A stretch of 64,000 bases of DNA from positions 186,001 through 250,000 of the forward strand of contig JAULSU010000006.1 in assembly GCA_030512335.1 (NCBI GenBank), written 5' to 3'. Positions within the stretch are counted from its first letter, which is position 1; every line of letters starts with the position of its first letter. Source of the stretch: Immersiella caudata (lineage: Eukaryota > Ascomycota > Sordariomycetes > Sordariales > Lasiosphaeriaceae). A program made the translations under genes and the position numbers. Below are positions 23,405 to 36,254 of the stretch, piece by piece. The notes under the pieces are model-generated. The model did no database searches and was not told the DNA's origin. It saw only the letters and a list, made by a program, of their open reading frames with translations.

Positions 23405-25349
23405 ACGATAGAGCTACACCACAAAGTCAGCGGCAGTTCATACCCTTTGCATCTCTGCCTTGCTCTCCGCTCGGCACAAAAGCTCCCGAATATAGAGAAA
23501 GCACAAACCCGAGCGAGACACTCAGACAGCCGGCCAGCACCCAGACCCATCTGCAACCACCCTGCCACCTCCAACTCATCCGGTCTAGCCCACCTGTCAA
23601 ACACCCCCATCAAATACCACTTCGGAGAAAGAAGGATCCCATCGTGCGCCGGACAATCCCGCAGCGCGCGCGCAAACGCAGATCGATCCCCCCCTCCCTT
23701 TTCCACCAATCCCGCAACCGCTTAGAGGTCCTTGACTCTCATCCAGCCCCCTGATTCGCCAAAACATGAGCAATTTTGCTCCAATAACAGTAAAGACTCC
23801 TAGCGGGAGGTCAAATCCAGAAGGCCGAGAGACCTTCCCCATATGTCCGCTCAATGCCAAGCATGTCACCCACGGCCAGTGAAGCACCCTGCAGGAAAGG
23901 CTGCAAAATGCCAACCACAAGTTTGTTGTATTCCATCCATTTTGCCCGCCGCGTACATACAACCCGCGCTCACACGCAAAGCGCTCTCGTCTCCATCCCA
24001 CAGGTATTTATACATTATGTGTGTGTTGTACTACATGTACTTCTCCTGCCCAGTAATAACAACCAAAAAGGGAACCCCGTACCCCGAACCCCCGTTCCAT
24101 TCCCAAACTCTTCTGGTCCAGCCATGAATTTTAATGAACCCCCAACCCCATCTCGCCGAGCCAAGCCGAGCCATACACGACGGAGAAACCAACCCCAAAG
24201 AACCAAAAAAAAAGAAAGCAACCAAACAGAAACGCCTCATATCATCATTGGGGCCGCGGGATTTCCCCTCCCCCAGACCCTAACCAGTGACAACACCGCG
24301 CCGAGCCGAAGCCGGCCAGTTGAAAGACAGGGTGGAAAAGAAAAGCAGCCCATGACTCTAATAGGATCACGCTCCATATCCCTGTACAATAAAAAGCAAG
24401 TCAAGCCAAATGCAACGCCGTACCCTGTCCCCGCTGAACCCCGCAGGGTGGGTGTCTCTCTGATGTCTGAAAAGGGTTTCACACACGCTCTCCAACGCCT
24501 CGCTGAAAACACGCGCGCATAAAGAGCAAAGAGCAAATGTAGATATGTACAAGTATGAACACACACACACACACACACACACACTTTTCTCTGCAAGTCG
24601 GGCACCGTAGACCCGACTGTTTCCCCCTTTTTGCTTCCTCGAGGAGAGCGACGCAATCTGCTGCTGCTGCTCCTCTTCTGTGCTCTCGCTTTGCTTCGGG
24701 GACGAGGAGAACAAACGCCAGTGATATTTCGACCGGCGCTGTCTGCCTGCTTCCTTGAAAGCAACGAATAGCATTTTAAAGCGTTAACGTTGTGAGCGCT
24801 CAATGCGCAGGCTCGTCGTCAGACCAATCCGCCAGGCGAACCCTACCCTACCTGCCTGCATGGGTTTCATCCGCATTGCATGCGAGGGAGAGGGGTGAAT
24901 GCCCTCGGCGCTGTGACTGGACGGACACGAGCGGAGTAACGTATCCCCACCGACTGTGTGAAGGAAAGAGAGTGACCTAAGATGATGAAAGTGAAGAAAA
25001 CGCGATATAAACGACCATCGTCTGGTAGCGCCGCTAAGAAAAGAAAATATGCACATAGGAGATGTCGTCAAAATGATGAGTCGTGATAAGCCCAGAGTAA
25101 GCTGGGGTTCGTACCACGTGCTGCCCAAGGGTCGGTCCGGAAGTGAGGAGTCGACAGGGGATGGCTCTCACTTGGCTTTTGCCCACTGGACAGCAGGTCG
25201 GTTTGAACGGCAAGGAAACGTGAAGGGGAATAGAGATACCGGATAACCAAGTCTTTTGTGCCGAATCTTGCGTCGGTCTCAAGCCCAAATAAAAGGAAAA
25301 GCCAATAGCACCCAGCAGAGAAGCACACAGGAGACAGAAGGAGCAGGGA
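23405..25349. other. Convergent intergenic region with (AC)13 microsatellite
   Basis: This 1.9 kb region lies between the ends of the membrane protein (+) and the C2H2 factor (-). Its only distinct feature is a perfect AC repeat at 24559-24584. No frame with a recognisable domain was found; it probably includes a long 3' untranslated region of the C2H2 gene. Confidence 0.55.
24559..24584. repeat. (AC)13 microsatellite
   Basis: Thirteen uninterrupted AC dinucleotides. Likely length-polymorphic between strains; no function implied. Confidence 0.95.
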
Positions 25350-27645
25350 TCAGTGACCAACGGCAAACGCCATGTCAAACGGCATGTCGGGGAGGTCATC
25401 CCGTGTGGCGTGCATAGACGTAGAAAGCATCTGGTGGTCGCCGAACATGGCGTTCTGCGTCAGCGTAGCGGTCGAAGACACGGGGGACGTGTAGCCGTGG
25501 CTGTCTAGGCTCATCATCGAAGACGACATGCCGTGCTGCTGTTGGTCTGATGCGCCAAAGTCGAACCCGGATGACGAGATGGGGACGCCACCCAAAACCG
25601 AAGACGTGTACATGGAATGGTCGATGCCGTACATGTCGGCGCCCTGCAGCGAGGTATCAATGCTCTGGAGCGGATCGTTGAAACCCATGTCGTACTGGTT
25701 GTCGTACGGGTCACTCTCGCCCTCGAGCTCCTCGGCGTCGGCAGCGCCATCAACGCCGCCATCTGCTGGAGCGTTCTCTTCGTCTTTGGGCACGGTAACT
25801 TCGACCATCCACAGCTTGAGCTCAGCCATGCACGGCCAGTCTCCACCACCTTTCCCACCGCGCTTCTCCTCTGCCTTGGCGCTGGAAGAACTGGATCCCT
25901 TGCCGCCATTCTTGGAGCCGCCGAGCCCCTTTCGAGTCGGCTTGAGCCGGAAGTGGGTGCGTCGCAAGTGGGCAGCGGCATTGTAGTAGGCGCCATACAG
26001 CTTGCGCGAGGAGCAATGCTTGCAGTCACCGAGGGGCTTGGTGGCCGTCTCAGCGTGCGGGATGCCAGCGACACCGGGGTCACGGCAAATCCACTTCTTG
26101 ACGGTGGGCTTGTGCTTGGCCTCGGTGTGACGGCGCAGCTCATGCTCTCCGCGGAAACCCTCCGAGTTCTCATTGCACAGCGTGCAGTGCACCTTGGGGT
26201 GCTTCGGCCGCTCATATTTAGCCTTGGAAATGGGAGCCTTGCCATCTTTGCCCTTGCTGCTCGGCGGCTCAGGAGCCTCCCTCTTGACGATGTCGGCTGC
26301 CAGCTTGGGCTGAAGAACGCGGGATTTCGTTGCATTGCTGTTTTGGCGGGCAAGGGCCTCTTTAGCGCGAAGCTTGAGCGTCACCGAGCTGGCTGACTTC
26401 ATCGACACGTTGCTGTCTCTGGATGCAGACCGTTCCATGGCGAGGTGCTGTGCCAAGGACGAGGTGTACTCTGGGTCCAATGACAGCTCATCAGAAGATG
26501 ATGACGTGTTGCTGCCTTGAGAGGCCGACTTCTCCATTCCGTGCCGATGCAGGCCGAGGGAAGAATGAACCGGGGCAGATCCGGGGTAGTGGTACCGGAA
26601 GGTATCGGGAAGATTGGCACCCATACCCAGGAAGCTGGGATCGAGTTGCTTGCCGGTGAGCTGTTGCTGCATGGGTTGCTGGGAGTTGTCGAAGCTGCCG
26701 TGGCGATCGTGCCCGTTGGAGCGCTGCGACTGTATCCGGACCATCTCGCTGAACTGGCCGAGGAATGAGGAGTTGTCGTTCAAGGCGCTGTTCGATCTTG
26801 TCATCGGCGCAGTCTCCAGGGTCGGCCCGGATGTCATGGAGCCGCAGGCAGAGGGAATACCCGAGTTGGTGAACTGCATGGCGTCGGCCGGTGAGAGGAG
26901 ATTGGAAGAAGGGATGCCGATTGGGGAGGTGTGGAACTCGCTGCCCTCCCTCATCTGAAGGAAGTCGGCAACATCCATCTCCTTTCCGTCGCCGGCGAAA
27001 AGCCCGGGAGCTTGGCGCTGGCCCCTATCGTTGTAAAATGACTCCTCGTGTATTAATGCATTTACCGGCTGCTGAAACTGGTTTTGGGTGAGGAAGTCCA
27101 TCATGGCGGAGCTGACTGCGGGGAGGCTGTTCCGTGCGGCAGAGCGGGGCATGCCGAGATTGGGGACGCTGGCCCGGGAGGGATCTAACCTTGACGGCCG
27201 GCCGGCCGAGGCGCTGGAGCTGGACCGCATCATCGTCGGTGTTGTTGATGACCCCGCAACGTGGGTTGTCTTGGACCGCTTCATCGGACGGGACTGATCC
27301 TGCGAGGAGGGGTCGTTAGTGGGGGCCGCGCTGCGTGCAGTTTGTGGTCCGGGACGGGGGCCTTACCGGCTGCTGTGAGGGCTCTGTCTTGACACTGAGA
27401 GAAGCAGTCGTGGTGCGGGGCATCATGCTGCTCCCCATGCGTAAGGGGCCGGCATCCCTGGAAGAGTTCGACATTTGGTAGTCGCTGTGGAGGGTATCCA
27501 GGCCGAGGGCCGATGACCGTGCTCGGTTCAGCTCATCCTCGATTGCGCGGGCCTCACGGGCTTTCAGCCGCTCCTCCTCCTTCTTCTGCCGGAGCAGCTG
27601 TTCGAGCTGCTGAAGCCGATGCGCGTCAATGGCGGGCTGGCTCAT
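25350..27645 (-). CDS. C2H2 zinc-finger transcription factor, conserved in ascomycetes
   Basis: Exons complement(25350..27299, 27367..27645), 742 residues from ATG 27643-27645; the 67 bp intron is in phase 0. The N-terminus has a charged coiled coil (HRLQQLEQLLRQKKEEERL). The middle is long, Ser/Gln/Asn-rich and disordered. The finger region (about residues 470-560) contains CTLCNENSEGFRGEHELRRH with a following AKH, then CRDPG and CKHCSSRKLYGAYYNAAAHL ending RRTHF, a paired C2H2 arrangement conserved across filamentous fungi, followed by a basic RLKPTRKG. An acidic C-terminal tail could activate transcription. Probably a nuclear DNA-binding regulator; targets unknown. A 4.7 kb gene-free region upstream suggests a long promoter or leader, as is common for fungal developmental regulators. 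Confidence 0.88.
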
Positions 27646-30600
27646 GGTGCTCAAACAAAGTGAAGGTCAGGGCGAAAAGGACAAGTTAATGGCGCAAGTG
27701 CGGGAGCAAACTGCTCAAAACAAAACCGCAAGCCCCAGTTTCTTGGCCAGGCTGGGACCAGAAGCTGGCTCAAGGCTGGTGGTGGAAGTGGTTTGTGTCC
27801 TGTTGATAGAGAAAGCCTTGGTGAGTCAAGGCCGCTCGCTGGGGCAGGCGAACAAACGATCAGCAAGAGAAAAAGTGGGCTGTTGCAGAAGAGGAGGAGA
27901 TGGATTGGCGACCAAGACGGGGGCAAATGATGATTTATCCAGTCGTCTCCACGAGGCTTCGAGACGCAAGTGCAGTCAGTCGCACAGCCGGTTCGATCAA
28001 GACTTGAACAGGAAAAAGAGACGAAGAAGAGCGGGAGTTAGGTCGATATGCAAGCTGCACACCAGATCAAAGGTGGTGGGATGAAAATGCTGGGGGGGAC
28101 ATGGGTCTTTGCGTCTGCGTTTCCAGATGGGCTGCGCTGCCATATCACGGTGGAGGGTGACACCCACGCTTGCCAGAAGGCCACATCCACACCGACGCCT
28201 GCTCTGAGTGGTGACGACTTTTGCCCAAGGATCAACGGTGAAAGTTACAGGGGTCGCTGTGGCCCAGGCAAGCACTGGCAAGCCGGGATTTGCTGCACCT
28301 CGCACTGCCGCACCGACGCCGGATTGCCCCGGCCGTGTCAATCTCGGCGCACGAAAACGGGACCAGCGGGCCTTGCGTGACGAATCTGACCACCCTACTG
28401 TGGCACGCTAGAAGCACACTAAGGGTGTGTGCTGGAAGGGAGATCTTGTTCCCGATTAGCGGGCTCCGACCGACCAAGCCAACGTGGATCACGCCGGGCT
28501 GTATGCCACGACTATCGTCCAAATGAGCGCCGGTAAATGCCCGTGTCTGCATTCTCATCAGGAGAGTGTCCATGCACGCGGCAAAGGGAGTTGGTCAACG
28601 CCGCTGGGGAAGACTGTCGCAATGGCCGAAGACTGCAAGCCGAGCTACCCAAACTTTTGGGGAGGGAGCGTACCCAGACGAGAGACTTATTTGCAGTGAT
28701 GTAAGATGGATGTGCCCGGCTGTAAAGGGAAAACCACCTCTGCCCACCCTCAGGAAACCATTGGTCGAAAATGCATTCAACGTCCACCGGGCAGTGAAGC
28801 CCCATGTTGAGCTTTGTGCTTGAGCTTCCTTCTTTTTGTCGCGGGATTATGTCGCAGTCGTAGTCGCAGACCCTCATCCTCGATGCCCCGCAGCTGTCCC
28901 GCCAACATCGCGGAACTGGCTGCTGTCACCGTTCGGAAGCTGTCGGCTGAAGAAGAGGGAAAAACGGCAGCACAGCGCGCAACTCAGGTCACGAGCGCAG
29001 CTGGCAGAGACGTGACGAGCTGCAAAGCCTGGGCGCGCGTGGGGATGCTGCCGTGAAGCAGCGGGCTCGCGACGGGGCTGCGATGGCGACTGACCAGAAG
29101 CGGCGCGGAAGCCATCCAACAGGGTGCTGACGTCTGACGTCTCCCCCTACCAATGCGTTGGCTAGCGCGTTCATGGGGAATGCCGCACCAGACGGGCCCC
29201 GCGTGGGAGGGATGGGTGAGTCGGTTGCCGCAAGAAACGCAATTGCAAGTTTGAGTGGCTCGAAATCAGTTGAGAGGTGCATCAAGATGGTGTGGGGAGA
29301 AGCCTAAATTCCTTTTTTTGCTGCTCTCTGCTGCGCTGCGACCTTGATGGCCCCGGATGGAAATGCGGCTGTTTGGTCGTGCCATCCTCCCAGCTTCGCA
29401 GTTGCTGGCTCCCCACTTTCAGGGTCGACTTTCAGGGTTGCTGCCCCGCGGCCAACCTGGAAACTCAGGCAGGTTTTCGCGGGGTGGACCCCAGTCAGTC
29501 AACACGGGCAATGCATCTGTCAACGGTCCAATTCGACGTCATGGCCCAATGGGACGGGACTTGAGTCGGGCAAGAGTGGATTGGGCATCGGTTCAAGTGC
29601 TCATGTGCTGTGGTATTCCATCGCAGCGTGCGTGTGCTTGAAGTCATGGAGTTTTCCCAAGGACCTCGCGCTGGCGTGAACACACTTGCACGGGACGAAG
29701 GAGGCTAGCAGTTCGAAGCGGCGGAGCCTCTTCGCGGCAGATGGCCAGCGAGGCCCACACCCCGAGGATTTCCTTCAATCATTCGCTGTCTGAGGCAACA
29801 ATTGCTGCACGCTAGATGGTAGCGGGGGGTGCCATTTGTGGCTATTGGGAATTGATGGTCGCCCAGTCATCGCCCTGCTGTCAAAGGAATGCCTCCAAGC
29901 TGCGAGGGCCGTCACAGCATGACAGCTAGCTGGTGTGATTGGCGGGGCAGGCTCGCACAAAAGTGAGGCGACGCTGGTGGAACGGTCGACTGGCTACAAG
30001 TCTTCGGCTGGGCGGGCCCCCTCGCTCGGGCGCCGTGGATCGCCGACGACTTCTTCCACAGCCCGTCACGCAGCCGACCCTGCAGTGGCTCCCACACGGT
30101 CGCTCACCTATGCTGCAGGCCCAGCACTGTCGTATATTGCGGTCGGAAGATCTGGATGCCCGAAGTCATGCTCTCTCCTGCTCTCTTCTCTCAACGGCAC
30201 CCGTGCCTCGGCGGCGCCCGTTGGTCGCGATTGGGCAGAAGGCTTGTCGCGGCTCTCTCGGCGGTTGGGCTGCAATTCGCCCACCCCTCCATCTGAGCCT
30301 TCTGCCATGTGCGATGAGCTGTCGTCCAATGCCGGCTGCGACACGTTTCGAGAGGTGCCCACCCGCCGCTTCCTTGATGCGCTGGAAGGCGTGGGGAGGC
30401 TGGCTGTGCTGGTCGGTTGGGAATAGCGGCTGTCTCACCTTGACATAATCGCGCTCTCACCGGGCTCTTGGTGCCGCCGCTCCACTTTCGCACGATTCTG
30501 CCCGACATCGAATACTCCGATGACCTGCAGCGAAGGGCCCTCATTTCGTAAACGTCGTCACCATCCATGGCTGTCTCAGGCTCAAAGAGTTCGTTCTTGC

Positions 30601-32315
30601 TCTTGACATCAAAATGCCCGACGCGCATCAAGCGCCTGCGGGTCATTGCTGTCAAGGATTGAGGTATGCGTGAGGGTTGGCATTCTCTGCAAGCTCTGTG
30701 TTCTGTTCTTGGGCGCGCAAAGAATATTCTACGAAGAAGACAGGATACGATGGTGGGCGGTTGTGTTGGATGCCTCTCCTGCTTCGATCGCGAGGCTCTG
30801 GGGGCTCCGGGAACAGTGAGTGCCCGCTCCAACCCGCTAGGCCCACCGACCTCAGGCCAGTTCCGCACCCGCTGGCACAGTTAATACTCGACAAGCACTA
30901 GTTCCTCGCCGGGGGCAAGGCAAGAGCCGAAATACCGTGCGAGACACACCCGCCCGTGTCGATGTTAGCAGCTGCAGTAAAATGTTTGCTCAATTATCCG
31001 GGTAAGGGCGTACAGTACATCGACAAACTGCGGAATTTGGAATCTTGGTCATCCCAACACCAATTTCGGTTGGCAATAAATCGGGACTCCTCAACGCGTC
31101 CGACGACGATGTGGGTTCCCGATTCTCAGCCATGCGGGCCGGCCCAGCGCACTGTGCCCGGCGAGGGCCGGAGCGTCCACCACGGCCCCGCAGCCGATGC
31201 GTTGCCAAGTATCACTGCACAGTAGCCGATAAACCGAAAAAGCCAGGTGATTTGTTCCGAACTCGTGTAACTGGGCAGCATGGCGGACAATCAGGAGATG
31301 GACATTGAGAGCAAGTCATTGGACCATGGATATGCAGGTCACCGTCCCGGCCTTGACTGGCAGAATCGCTGGGATCGCTGCCAATGAAGCTGCCGGAAGG
31401 CGCGGTCCCGATGACATCCCTTGGCCGCCGACTCCGGGCTTGCTGCGCTCCGGCTCTGCGGCGCGCATTGGAAGACATGTGGCACTAGGCTCGGCCGAAA
31501 CGGATGCTATCCAATCCCCCGGCGCTGGTCGGATGACGGTCGGCGGCAAGCACTTGACATACCTGCGCTGCGCTGTGCCATTCTCCACCGCTCTGGTCTC
31601 TTGTGCGCGCTGAATATGCGTCCATAGCTCCATACTGTGCTTGTCCTGGTGTCGAGAAGCCCGCTGCCATCGTCGCCGACGGATCGAGACCCCCGTCGTA
31701 CAAGCTTGACCGAATGTGAGCATCTGACGCTAGTTCTGGGCCCTCATTGTTGCGTGCAGAGCCAGCTTCCGACTCTCGTCGAGGGAGCAGGTCCCACGGA
31801 CGCCGAAGGACGATCGCCGACAACGGTCGCGCCAGCAATTTCGTCACGATGCCCTGGTGGTTCTTGGAAGTTGAAACAGTTGGACGGGAGATGAGGGGTA
31901 CAACGTCATGGCTTCAAAAAAAAAATCCCCATGGAGGCAGATCCAACGTTCGTGTTGGTGTTTGCTTCTCCCAGCTCGGGGAAGCGTCCCGGCTTCAAAA
32001 GGTCTACAGGCAACATGTCGATCTGAATTGGCGTGGTTCCAAGCTCCGGGGTGGAGCATCCAAGGTCAGCAACGCCAGCTGTTCGCCGGTTTATAACAGC
32101 TGGCAAAGCATAGCGCACTGACCACCTCTCGCATCTCGGCAACGATGACTTAATCTGGGCAGCCCAAGCGCCATCGATAATGCCACCTCAACGTTATCAG
32201 AGACCCGCGACGAGACAAGGGTGGCGACGTCCACAACTATCTGTCCCCTCGATTGCGCTCCAGCACACAAACACCGCCGCGACAGAAGGGAGGCAGAAAT
32301 GCCGCCAATGACACA
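27646..32315. promoter_or_regulatory. 4.7 kb gene-free region upstream of C2H2 factor and YOS9
   Basis: Both flanking genes start at its ends and point away from each other. Many overlapping frames of 60-225 residues occur on both strands, but none has a domain, a consistent splice chain or a match on one strand only, so I call none. It probably contains a large regulatory region and long 5' leaders with upstream ORFs for the C2H2 factor. A lncRNA or lineage-specific gene cannot be excluded. Confidence 0.45.
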
Positions 32316-33955
32316 ATGCGCCGCCTCAATCTGGTTCTCCTAGCCTCGCTGCAGCTGTGCAGTGCGCGGCAACCCGGTTTTAGCATCCACGACGATTTGC
32401 TAGCACATCCACAGGTGCGTTCCCCTGCTTGCGCCCACTGCCGCAATTGGACCCTACTGACACTGCGCGCCCCCTCCAGTTCGAAGTTGTCTTCTCCGAT
32501 GCCTACATATCCGAGTCCGATGCCCTCGCCCTCCTCGAGTCGAAGCGCGCATCCGACACATACTCACCCGATGCCTCGCAAACGGATCTGACGAGCAATG
32601 TGCGCGAGTCCGCAGTCGCCAATGCGGCGGCCGCCGGCACCAACTACGCAACGAGCAGCGATGGCCTGCCCGAGATCGGCGAGACATACGAGATCCTCGG
32701 CAGCCCACCCTCGCGGTACCTCTGTTCTGTCCCGACCATCGCGAAGCCCCCAGAGCTGAACCAGACAGCAACGGAATTGGCCAAGGCCGAGGAAGCGCGG
32801 GAGTTAAGCAGGGCGTCCGCAAAGGGCTGGGAGCTGGTAAATGGAATGAACGGGGAGTGCCTACACTACGTTTCGGGGTGGTGGAGTTACAGCTTTTGCT
32901 ACGGCAAGGAAATCGTCCAGTTTCACGCTCAGGCCAGTGGCGTCAACGGCGGGCCACCCGTCAGGGAGCCCAAAACGCCAGAGTATGTCTTGGGTAGGAC
33001 CAAGACGCTGTCCAAACCAAAGGGACAGCCGGCCAACCCGGCACAAAACCAGGCGGATGGGTCGAAAGGGGTCGCGTCCCCTAACATGGAACTCCAGGTC
33101 AAGGGAGACCAAAGGTACCTCGTACAACGCCTCGACGGCGGCACAATCTGCGATTTGACGGGGCGGCCGCGCACGATCGAAATCCAGTACCACTGCAGCC
33201 CCAGCGCCAGCATCGACCAGATCGGCTGGATCAAGGAGGTGACGACGTGCGCCTACCTCATGGTCGTCTACACCCCGCGCCTCTGCGCCGACGTCGCTTT
33301 CCTTCCGCCCAAGGAGACGCGCGCCCACCCCATCAGCTGCCGGACCATCGTTGGCAACGAAGACGAGCTGGCGGCCTGGAAATGGCAGAGGACGGCCGAC
33401 GCGAAGCAATCGATGGGCATTACCGGCGCTCAGAAGCCCAAGGCGGGCAAGGACGCGGCCAGACAACACCCCCTGGCTGGCATGACCATCGGCGGAGTTG
33501 TCATTGGTGGGAAGCGCGTCATGGGGGCCAGTGATGGCAACCATGAGATGATCGAGCTCAAGCCACCAAGGGGCACCGTCGTCAAGTCCGGGACGGGTGC
33601 TGCCGCCAACGCCGCGTTCGAGAAGCTCGCTCAGAACGCAAAGAAGGTTACCGACGGCACGGGTGTCATCACCATGGAGGAAATCATGGAGATGGGCCTC
33701 GACCAAGCAACAATGGAGGTTATCAAGAAAGAGCTAGCGAAGCTTCTCGAGAACGGAGCCCCGGTAGAGATCGAGGTGGAGATTGACCCTACCAAGGCCA
33801 CTGGCAAGGGAGAGAAGGGGGGGAAGGATGCGGGCGGCCAGAGAAAGTCCACAGAGAAGACTGCTGGGCGTGATAAGAAGGGAGGCAGTCCCGGGACAGA
33901 TGAGGGGGAAGAGGAGGAGGGTTCGCAAGAGGTGTTTTACAAGGAAGAACTGTAG
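32316..33955 (+). CDS. YOS9: Yos9/OS-9 family ER quality-control lectin
   Basis: Exons 32316..32414 and 32480..33955, 524 residues; the intron follows residue 33 in phase 0. A signal peptide (MRRLNLVLLASLQLCSA) directs it to the ER lumen. The MRH lectin domain spans about residues 150-310 with its conserved pattern: GECLHYVSGWWSYSFCYGKE, then DLTGRPRTIEIQYHC and TCAYLMVVYTPRLC. In the known family this domain binds trimmed high-mannose glycans on misfolded proteins and hands them to the Hrd1 ubiquitin ligase for degradation. The C-terminus is Lys/Gly/Glu-rich and ends KEEL, a variant of the KDEL/HDEL retention signal. Orthology rests on MRH motif order and architecture. Confidence 0.93.
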
Positions 33956-34783
33956 ACAGCGTGTTTAGGGCAATGGTTACATAAATGTTTCCCTGTTACT
34001 GTGATTGACACTCCTTGGATTGGTGCAGCTGGCAGCTGGATGCCGGACTCAGTGGTGATGCTGGTGGTTCTTGCGTCCAATGCATGGCCTTTCGATGCCT
34101 CGAGGGCGGTGAGCCTCGAGCAAATCCCCACAACTCCCATTCTCCACCAACTTTGGCGTTGAACATCAAATTTGGGGACACCCGAAGGGCTGTGCAAAAA
34201 TAAGGTTCGGCGCACTGGCCTACCCCAGGTCGGGAGGTCATCTGTGGTAGTTCCATCCCCAGCGTTCCTTCCTCATACACTCCTCCCACCCGAACTGTTC
34301 CCGTCTCGATTCTTTTCTCAGGTCAGACTTTATCCTTCGATTAAGCATTATTCGCAAACACTTTGGTTCGCAGCGCACCTCTCGATATCGCATCCCTCGT
34401 CCGCAAGTCTCCTGAGCTCGCGCAGACTTCTCCCAAGGTTACGTGCCGCACCATCACGACTTTCCGTCCCCGCCACAAGCTACATCTCCCGACTAAACCT
34501 TAACTTCAAGCCCGATCTACACCCCGCTGAAAAAAAGCCTCCCAGCAAGATTTGGCGTCCCCGTGGCCCACCCGTTCGCGTCCTAACCAATGGCCTCCGC
34601 TCCAGATTACGCCGACGATGGAAACGCACCGCAGATAACGGCAAGGAGAATTTCGAGCAGCTCGAACGAACGCCCTTTTACAACAACCACAAGGACACCA
34701 CCATCCTCAAATGCAAGAGCAACCCATCCCTCAAGATGCTTGCTCCGCGAATGGCCAAGCTCTAGAATAGAGCCCACATCCTA
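33956..34783. other. Spacer downstream of YOS9; possible leader
   Basis: After about 34260 the sequence is pyrimidine-rich and looks like a fungal promoter and 5' leader. An ATG at 34590 opens a 64-residue frame (MASAPDYADDGN...) whose TAA overlaps the next ATG (TAATG at 34782-34786). I cannot assign it a function. Confidence 0.35.
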
Positions 34784-35062
34784 ATGACGGCGGGCTTTGC
34801 AGCGCACGAGAGGGATCCCGGACTTCGATTTTACAAGAATGAGTAGAATGGATATTACCACGGAGTTGTCGAGGCCGATGTGTTGAAGGCGTTGATGCGG
34901 GAGGTGGTGGATGAGATTGAGAGGAGTTTTTGGGATTCCGGTCGAGCTGCGGAAGGATACGCTTTCGTTACATACATGTCTATCTGCAGTGATAGGGTTG
35001 CCGATGCGTATGTGTTTGCGATGAAGGTTGATAAGCCGGTGCCTATTCCTAGGGGAGAGTAG
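34784..35062 (+). pseudogene. Short ORF interrupted by one in-frame TAG
   Basis: Reading from ATG 34784, about 92 residues are open except for a TAG at 34844-34846. The residues on both sides look protein-like in one frame (GLRFYKNE before the stop, NGYYHGVVEADVLKALM after it, then EGYAFVTYM and KPVPIPRGE). A single C-to-T change of CAG would explain the stop, as repeat-induced point mutation can cause, but stop readthrough or a chance frame are alternatives. The family is not recognised. Confidence 0.35.
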
Positions 35063-35627
35063 GTAGGATGGTGTTTGCATGGCGTTTAACCCTTGCGACG
35101 GACAATCTCTGCATGGGGAAGTTGTCAAGGGGTACTCACGAACTAGAGGTACGCAAGAGGTGGCAAATTCCGAAGATAGGTGTCAAGTGATACAGTTCGA
35201 CATATTCTGGTAGTTGGCGTTACAGTGGCCTTGGCAGGGGGGTCCATGAGGGTCTAGGTATTTGGTTGCGTTCAATTCTTTCGAAAAGGGAGTAGCCAGG
35301 CGTGGAGTTATCACGCTACGAAAAGCCCCTTATCTATACAGGAAGTACAACATCGACGAATACCAGGTTATTCCGGCCTTTTGGGATCTTCCACATTAAT
35401 GCCGACACCCATCTGGCTGACCTAAGACGACGGCTATAGCCTGTGACGGGCTAATACCAATACCAAGATGGCTTCTCGAACATTAACTTAAAGTGCGGGG
35501 GTAGTTCTCCAATCCTTCCTATTTATGGGATAATGAGCCGGCGATAAATCTAGCGGCTCGCCGCCAACAGCTCGTCGCAACGCCCGATGTTCACATCAAC
35601 TCTGCCAGACCAAAACACACGCGCATC
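35063..35627. other. Upstream region of secreted-protein gene
   Basis: This stretch probably holds the promoter of the next gene. No coding feature is visible. Confidence 0.4.
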
Positions 35628-36254
35628 ATGAAGTGGTTGAACATCGCCATCTCCTCCATCGCCTGGGCGGCAGCAGCCTTCGCAACGGTCAGTATCTCAG
35701 AGGCTATTACGGGTGTCTGAAAGACTGCTAATTATCCCGTGTTCCAGCCGCTGCACACTCGTATCCCCGTGCTCTGCGAAGACATCGAGTACATCATCGG
35801 CGACTACGGCAATTTGAAGGGGTCACTCCAAGGTGCCAACATCATCATCCCGGGGCTATCCGGGACAGCAGCAGGTGCCGTAGTCAGACAGTTCCTCGCC
35901 TTCCTCGACCCCGCCAACCTCAGGATCTACGAGCTGTATGAATCCATTTCGGCATGCACGGCTGCCGGAGCGACAGATATCGGGGTAACTCAAAAGCCTG
36001 TTCTTCCCCGCTGCAAAGGGAGAATTATCACTAACTCGGCATTATTGAAGCCCCCGAGCGCCGCGACCTGCGCCGCCCTTACCAAAGTAACCGCCGATGT
36101 CGCCCAAGCTGTCACCCTCATGTCCAACCTCGCCAAGACGACGGATATTCCCGCCCGACTCGAAATTGACGCCCTTCAAGAGTCTGTCACGGATGCGAGC
36201 GTTCGCATTGTAACGATTCAAGCTACTTTGAAGGCATTGGGATGCACAGCCTAA
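35628..36254 (+). CDS. Small secreted protein, HsbA/galactomannoprotein-like
   Basis: Exons 35628..35687, 35748..35984 and 36051..36254, 166 residues. Intron 2 keeps the frame open but has GTAACT, an ACTAAC branch site and an AG end, so I treat it as an intron. Residues 1-20 are a signal peptide (MKWLNIAISSIAWAAAAFA). The mature protein is a run of amphipathic helices with few cysteines (IPVLCEDIEYIIGDYG, TCAALTKVTADVAQAV), matching the pattern of the hydrophobic surface-binding protein A / cell-wall galactomannoprotein family. Those proteins bind hydrophobic surfaces or sit in the wall. The assignment is by pattern only; it could be another small secreted effector-like protein. Confidence 0.65.

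Noticed and set aside
30191..30868. 225-residue minus-strand frame in the 4.7 kb gap
   Set aside because: No domain, basic low-information composition and equally long frames on the other strand.
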